From positions 1 to 64,000 of the forward strand of contig NZ_JAKZKV010000006.1 in assembly GCF_022808675.1 (NCBI RefSeq): DNA of 64,000 nt, read 5' to 3'. Numbering within the stretch: the stretch's first letter is position 1; each line of letters starts with the position of its first letter. The position numbers were made by a program, and so were the translations under genes. Below the pieces are notes generated by a model. The model was given only the letters and a program-made list of their open reading frames with translations. It was not told the origin of the DNA and searched no databases. Shown here piece by piece: positions 62,098 to 64,000 of the stretch. The stretch is from Parabacteroides sp. FAFU027 (GTDB taxonomy: Bacteria; Bacteroidota; Bacteroidia; Bacteroidales; UBA7332).

Positions 62098-62626
62098 GTT
62101 TATTAGAAAAAATGGGATCATTCAACGACTTGTAGATGAAAGTGATGCAGAGTTTATACTTTCTCTTCGATTAGATAGTAGATTGTCACGTTATTTGTCT
62201 AAAACAGAGAATGATCTTCAAAAACAAATAGATTGGATTCGAGAATATAAAAAAAGAGAATCTGAGAAATTAGAATTTTATTTTATTACAGTTGATGAGG
62301 AAGGTAATAGATATGGCGTAAATAGGATTTATAACTTTAAAAATGACTCATTTGAGGTGGGAAGTTGGTTGTTTGCTCCAAGTACTCCAAATGGCGTTTC
62401 TATAATTTCTGATTTAAATGTCAGGGAGTTTGGATTTGAGGCGTTTGGCTTTAATTGTTGCCGATTTGAGGTCAGGAAGAATAACTTATCGGTTTTGACT
62501 TATCATAAGCGTTTTAATCCTGATTTAGTGGCAGAAGATGATTTGAATTACTATTTTCGTTTGACAAAAGAGCAGTTTCAACTATTTAAAAATAAACTTT
62601 TAAGGATATACGGTAATGGAAATTAA
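62090..62626 (+). CDS. GNAT-family N-acyltransferase
   Basis: A 178-residue protein resembling sugar-amine N-acetyltransferases of the RimJ/RimL type: LRLDSRLSRYLSKTENDLQK near 27-46, YKKRESEKLEFYFITVDEEG near 54-72, VGSWLFAPSTPNGVSIISDL near 90-109 and GFNCCRFEVRKNNLSVLTYHK near 119-139. In sugar operons such enzymes acylate amino-sugar nucleotides. The acyl group may come from the ACP encoded next. It overlaps the ACP gene by 11 bp. Confidence 0.75.
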   Translation: MGEFIRKNGIIQRLVDESDAEFILSLRLDSRLSRYLSKTENDLQKQIDWIREYKKRESEKLEFYFITVDEEGNRYGVNRIYNFKNDSFEVGSWLFAPSTPNGVSIISDLNVREFGFEAFGFNCCRFEVRKNNLSVLTYHKRFNPDLVAEDDLNYYFRLTKEQFQLFKNKLLRIYGNGN

Positions 62627-62846
62627 AAAATTCACCCAGAAGATTAAAGAGCAATTTATAGATGCTGAGCAGATTGAGATTGAAGAAGATACATTTTTCC
62701 GAAATATAGACTCGTATGACTCATTAACAGGAATGGCTATTTTAGTAATGATTCAAGATGATTTTGGGCTAATTATAACTGAAGATAAGTTTAAAGGCTT
62801 AAATACACCTATTGATCTTTATAATTACATTCAAGCGAATATATGA
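62616..62846 (+). CDS. Acyl carrier protein-like
   Basis: A 76-residue acidic protein with the four-helix ACP pattern and IDSYDSLTG at 31-39, where Ser36 would take the phosphopantetheine arm. It is not the housekeeping AcpP, which has a different DSLD motif and lies beside fab genes. It overlaps the ketoacyl synthase gene by 4 bp, so it is probably a dedicated carrier for this pathway. Confidence 0.82.
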   Translation: MEIKKFTQKIKEQFIDAEQIEIEEDTFFRNIDSYDSLTGMAILVMIQDDFGLIITEDKFKGLNTPIDLYNYIQANI

Positions 62847-63874
62847 GAAAAGCATTATTGCAATTTATTTCCTATTATTTGCCGAATAGGATTCTTGACA
62901 ATAATATGATTGCTCAAGAACACCCTGAGTGGTCAATTGAAAAAATTGCAACAAAAACAGGCATTGAGCAGCGTCACATAAGTGATGAGGATGAATTTGC
63001 AAGTGATTTAGCGATTTGTGCTTCTGAAAAACTTTTTGCTGAATATAATATTGATAAACTTTCTGTCGATTTCATCTTACTATGTACCCAAAGTCCTGAT
63101 TATTTTCTTCCGACCACAGCTTGTGTTTTACAAGATAAATTAGGTCTGTCAAAAAAATGTGGTGCACTGGATTTTAACTTAGGTTGTTCGGGGTATATTT
63201 ATGGCTTGGGATTGGCTAAAGGTCTCATCTTGTCTGGTCAGGCAAATAAAGTTTTATTGGTAACAGCTGAAACGTATTCTAAGTACATTCATCCTCAGGA
63301 TAAAAGTAATAAAACTATTTTTGGAGATGGAGCTGCCGCAACATTGATTACATCGGAATTCTTGAAAGATGGACTCAATGCCGAAATATCTGAATTTGAG
63401 TATGGAACAGATGGTAGCGGGGCATTTGATCTTGTTGTTAAGAATGGGGCTTCCAGGCATAAAAAAGATAAAGGGCATGATTGTTATGAAGAAGATAGTT
63501 TTATTCGGAACGATAGTAATCTTTACATGGATGGGAAAGCCATCTTTAATTTTACGGCCTTTACAGTGCCAAAGTTAATTAAGGCTGTATTAGAGAAAAA
63601 TAATTACAATCTTGAGGCAATTGATCTTGCGATTTTTCATCAGGCAAATGAATATATGCTAAATGTAGTGAGAACACGTTGCGGAATAGAAAAGGCGAAA
63701 TTCTATGTGAATTTTAAAGATGCAGGAAACACTGTGTCATCAACAATTCCTATCGCACTAAAACGTGCTATTAATGATCGGACTCTAACAGATAAAAGTA
63801 CAGTTCTATTGGCGGGATTTGGCGTAGGATTATCTATGGGGGCTACAATTTTAAAACTGAGTAAAAATGATTAA
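62843..63874 (+). CDS. KAS III-like 3-oxoacyl-ACP synthase
   Basis: A 343-residue condensing enzyme. The catalytic triad is Cys115 (FNLGCSGYIYG), His266 (FHQANEYM) and Asn296 (KDAGNTVSS). KAS III enzymes condense an acyl-CoA primer with malonyl-ACP; divergent copies in surface-glycan loci may make short acyl groups for N-acylation of sugars. It overlaps the ACP gene by 4 bp and the aminotransferase by 8 bp. Confidence 0.85.
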   Translation: MRKALLQFISYYLPNRILDNNMIAQEHPEWSIEKIATKTGIEQRHISDEDEFASDLAICASEKLFAEYNIDKLSVDFILLCTQSPDYFLPTTACVLQDKLGLSKKCGALDFNLGCSGYIYGLGLAKGLILSGQANKVLLVTAETYSKYIHPQDKSNKTIFGDGAAATLITSEFLKDGLNAEISEFEYGTDGSGAFDLVVKNGASRHKKDKGHDCYEEDSFIRNDSNLYMDGKAIFNFTAFTVPKLIKAVLEKNNYNLEAIDLAIFHQANEYMLNVVRTRCGIEKAKFYVNFKDAGNTVSSTIPIALKRAINDRTLTDKSTVLLAGFGVGLSMGATILKLSKND

Positions 63875-64000
63875 ATTCCTGGATCTTCAAAAGATAAATC
63901 AACAATATGCTGATGAGCTAAAAATAGCCACGGCTAGAGTAATAGATAGTGGTTGGTACCTGTTGGGCAATGAGGTGAAATCCTTTGAAAACCATTTGGC
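63867..64000 (+). CDS. DegT/DnrJ/EryC1-family sugar aminotransferase, N-terminus only
   Basis: The first 44 residues, MIKFLDLQKINQQYADELKI then SGWYLLGNEVKSFE, show the conserved start of PLP-dependent sugar aminotransferases such as FdtB and QdtB. The rest lies outside the window. With the ketoisomerase upstream it would turn a 3-keto sugar nucleotide into the 3-amino sugar that the GNAT enzyme then acylates. Confidence 0.85.
   Translation, partial: MIKFLDLQKINQQYADELKIATARVIDSGWYLLGNEVKSFENHL

Overview
The window is a piece of a Bacteroidetes chromosome, most likely order Bacteroidales and near Paludibacteraceae/Porphyromonadaceae. The placement is inferred from a complete porP-K-L-M-N type IX secretion operon plus a PorZ homologue, an N-succinylornithine-type transcarbamylase, TAnnTTTG promoter boxes and LytS/LytTR signalling. 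I saw no rRNA, tRNA or CRISPR array.

Layout. 1-94 is the edge of an IS4-like transposase. 236-5600 is a MacA/MacB-like efflux operon followed by a LytS-type kinase and a LytTR regulator. 5918-8766 is a YceI / outer-membrane barrel / YceI-like cluster. 8771-33553 is mostly housekeeping: a uracil/hypoxanthine glycosylase, leuS, a YitT protein, a LysE exporter, prfB with its +1 frameshift, an acyl-CoA ligase, a lamin-tail protein-rdgB-porZ operon, asd, a two-gene glycosyltransferase cassette flanked by a duplicated asd 3' end, argF', an LtaS-like enzyme, a gamma carbonic anhydrase, aminopeptidase P and lptB. 34218-37289 is a GT39-GtrA-GtrB glycosylation module. 37933-40179 is mlaEF plus a methyltransferase-like gene. 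40441-42434 has a cobalamin adenosyltransferase and a DUF2795 protein. 42609-49310 is the T9SS core operon. 50149-64000 is a surface-polysaccharide locus: wza, wzc, an array of AlbA_2/winged-helix regulator genes and fragments, a UDP-sugar dehydrogenase, two FdtA-like isomerases, a GNAT transferase, an ACP, a KAS III and the start of a DegT aminotransferase.

How it fits together. Much of the window serves the cell envelope: LPS transport (lptB), lipid asymmetry (mlaEF), T9SS secretion and LPS-linked anchoring (porKLMN, porZ), and capsule or O-antigen export and sugar tailoring (wza/wzc, ugd, fdt-like genes, gtr modules).

The intergenic DNA is unusually rich in palindromic and composite repeats. 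Three places deserve most attention. The first is the 54.5-59.8 kb array, where two complete AlbA_2 regulators and three winged-helix remnants alternate with repeats seen only there, and each copy carries its own 12-bp tandem repeat in the linker. The second is a pair of about 500-bp composite repeats (37.4 kb and 49.4 kb) whose inner 250 bp are in opposite orientation between 17-bp inverted repeats. The third is the asd-end duplication around a glycosyltransferase cassette.
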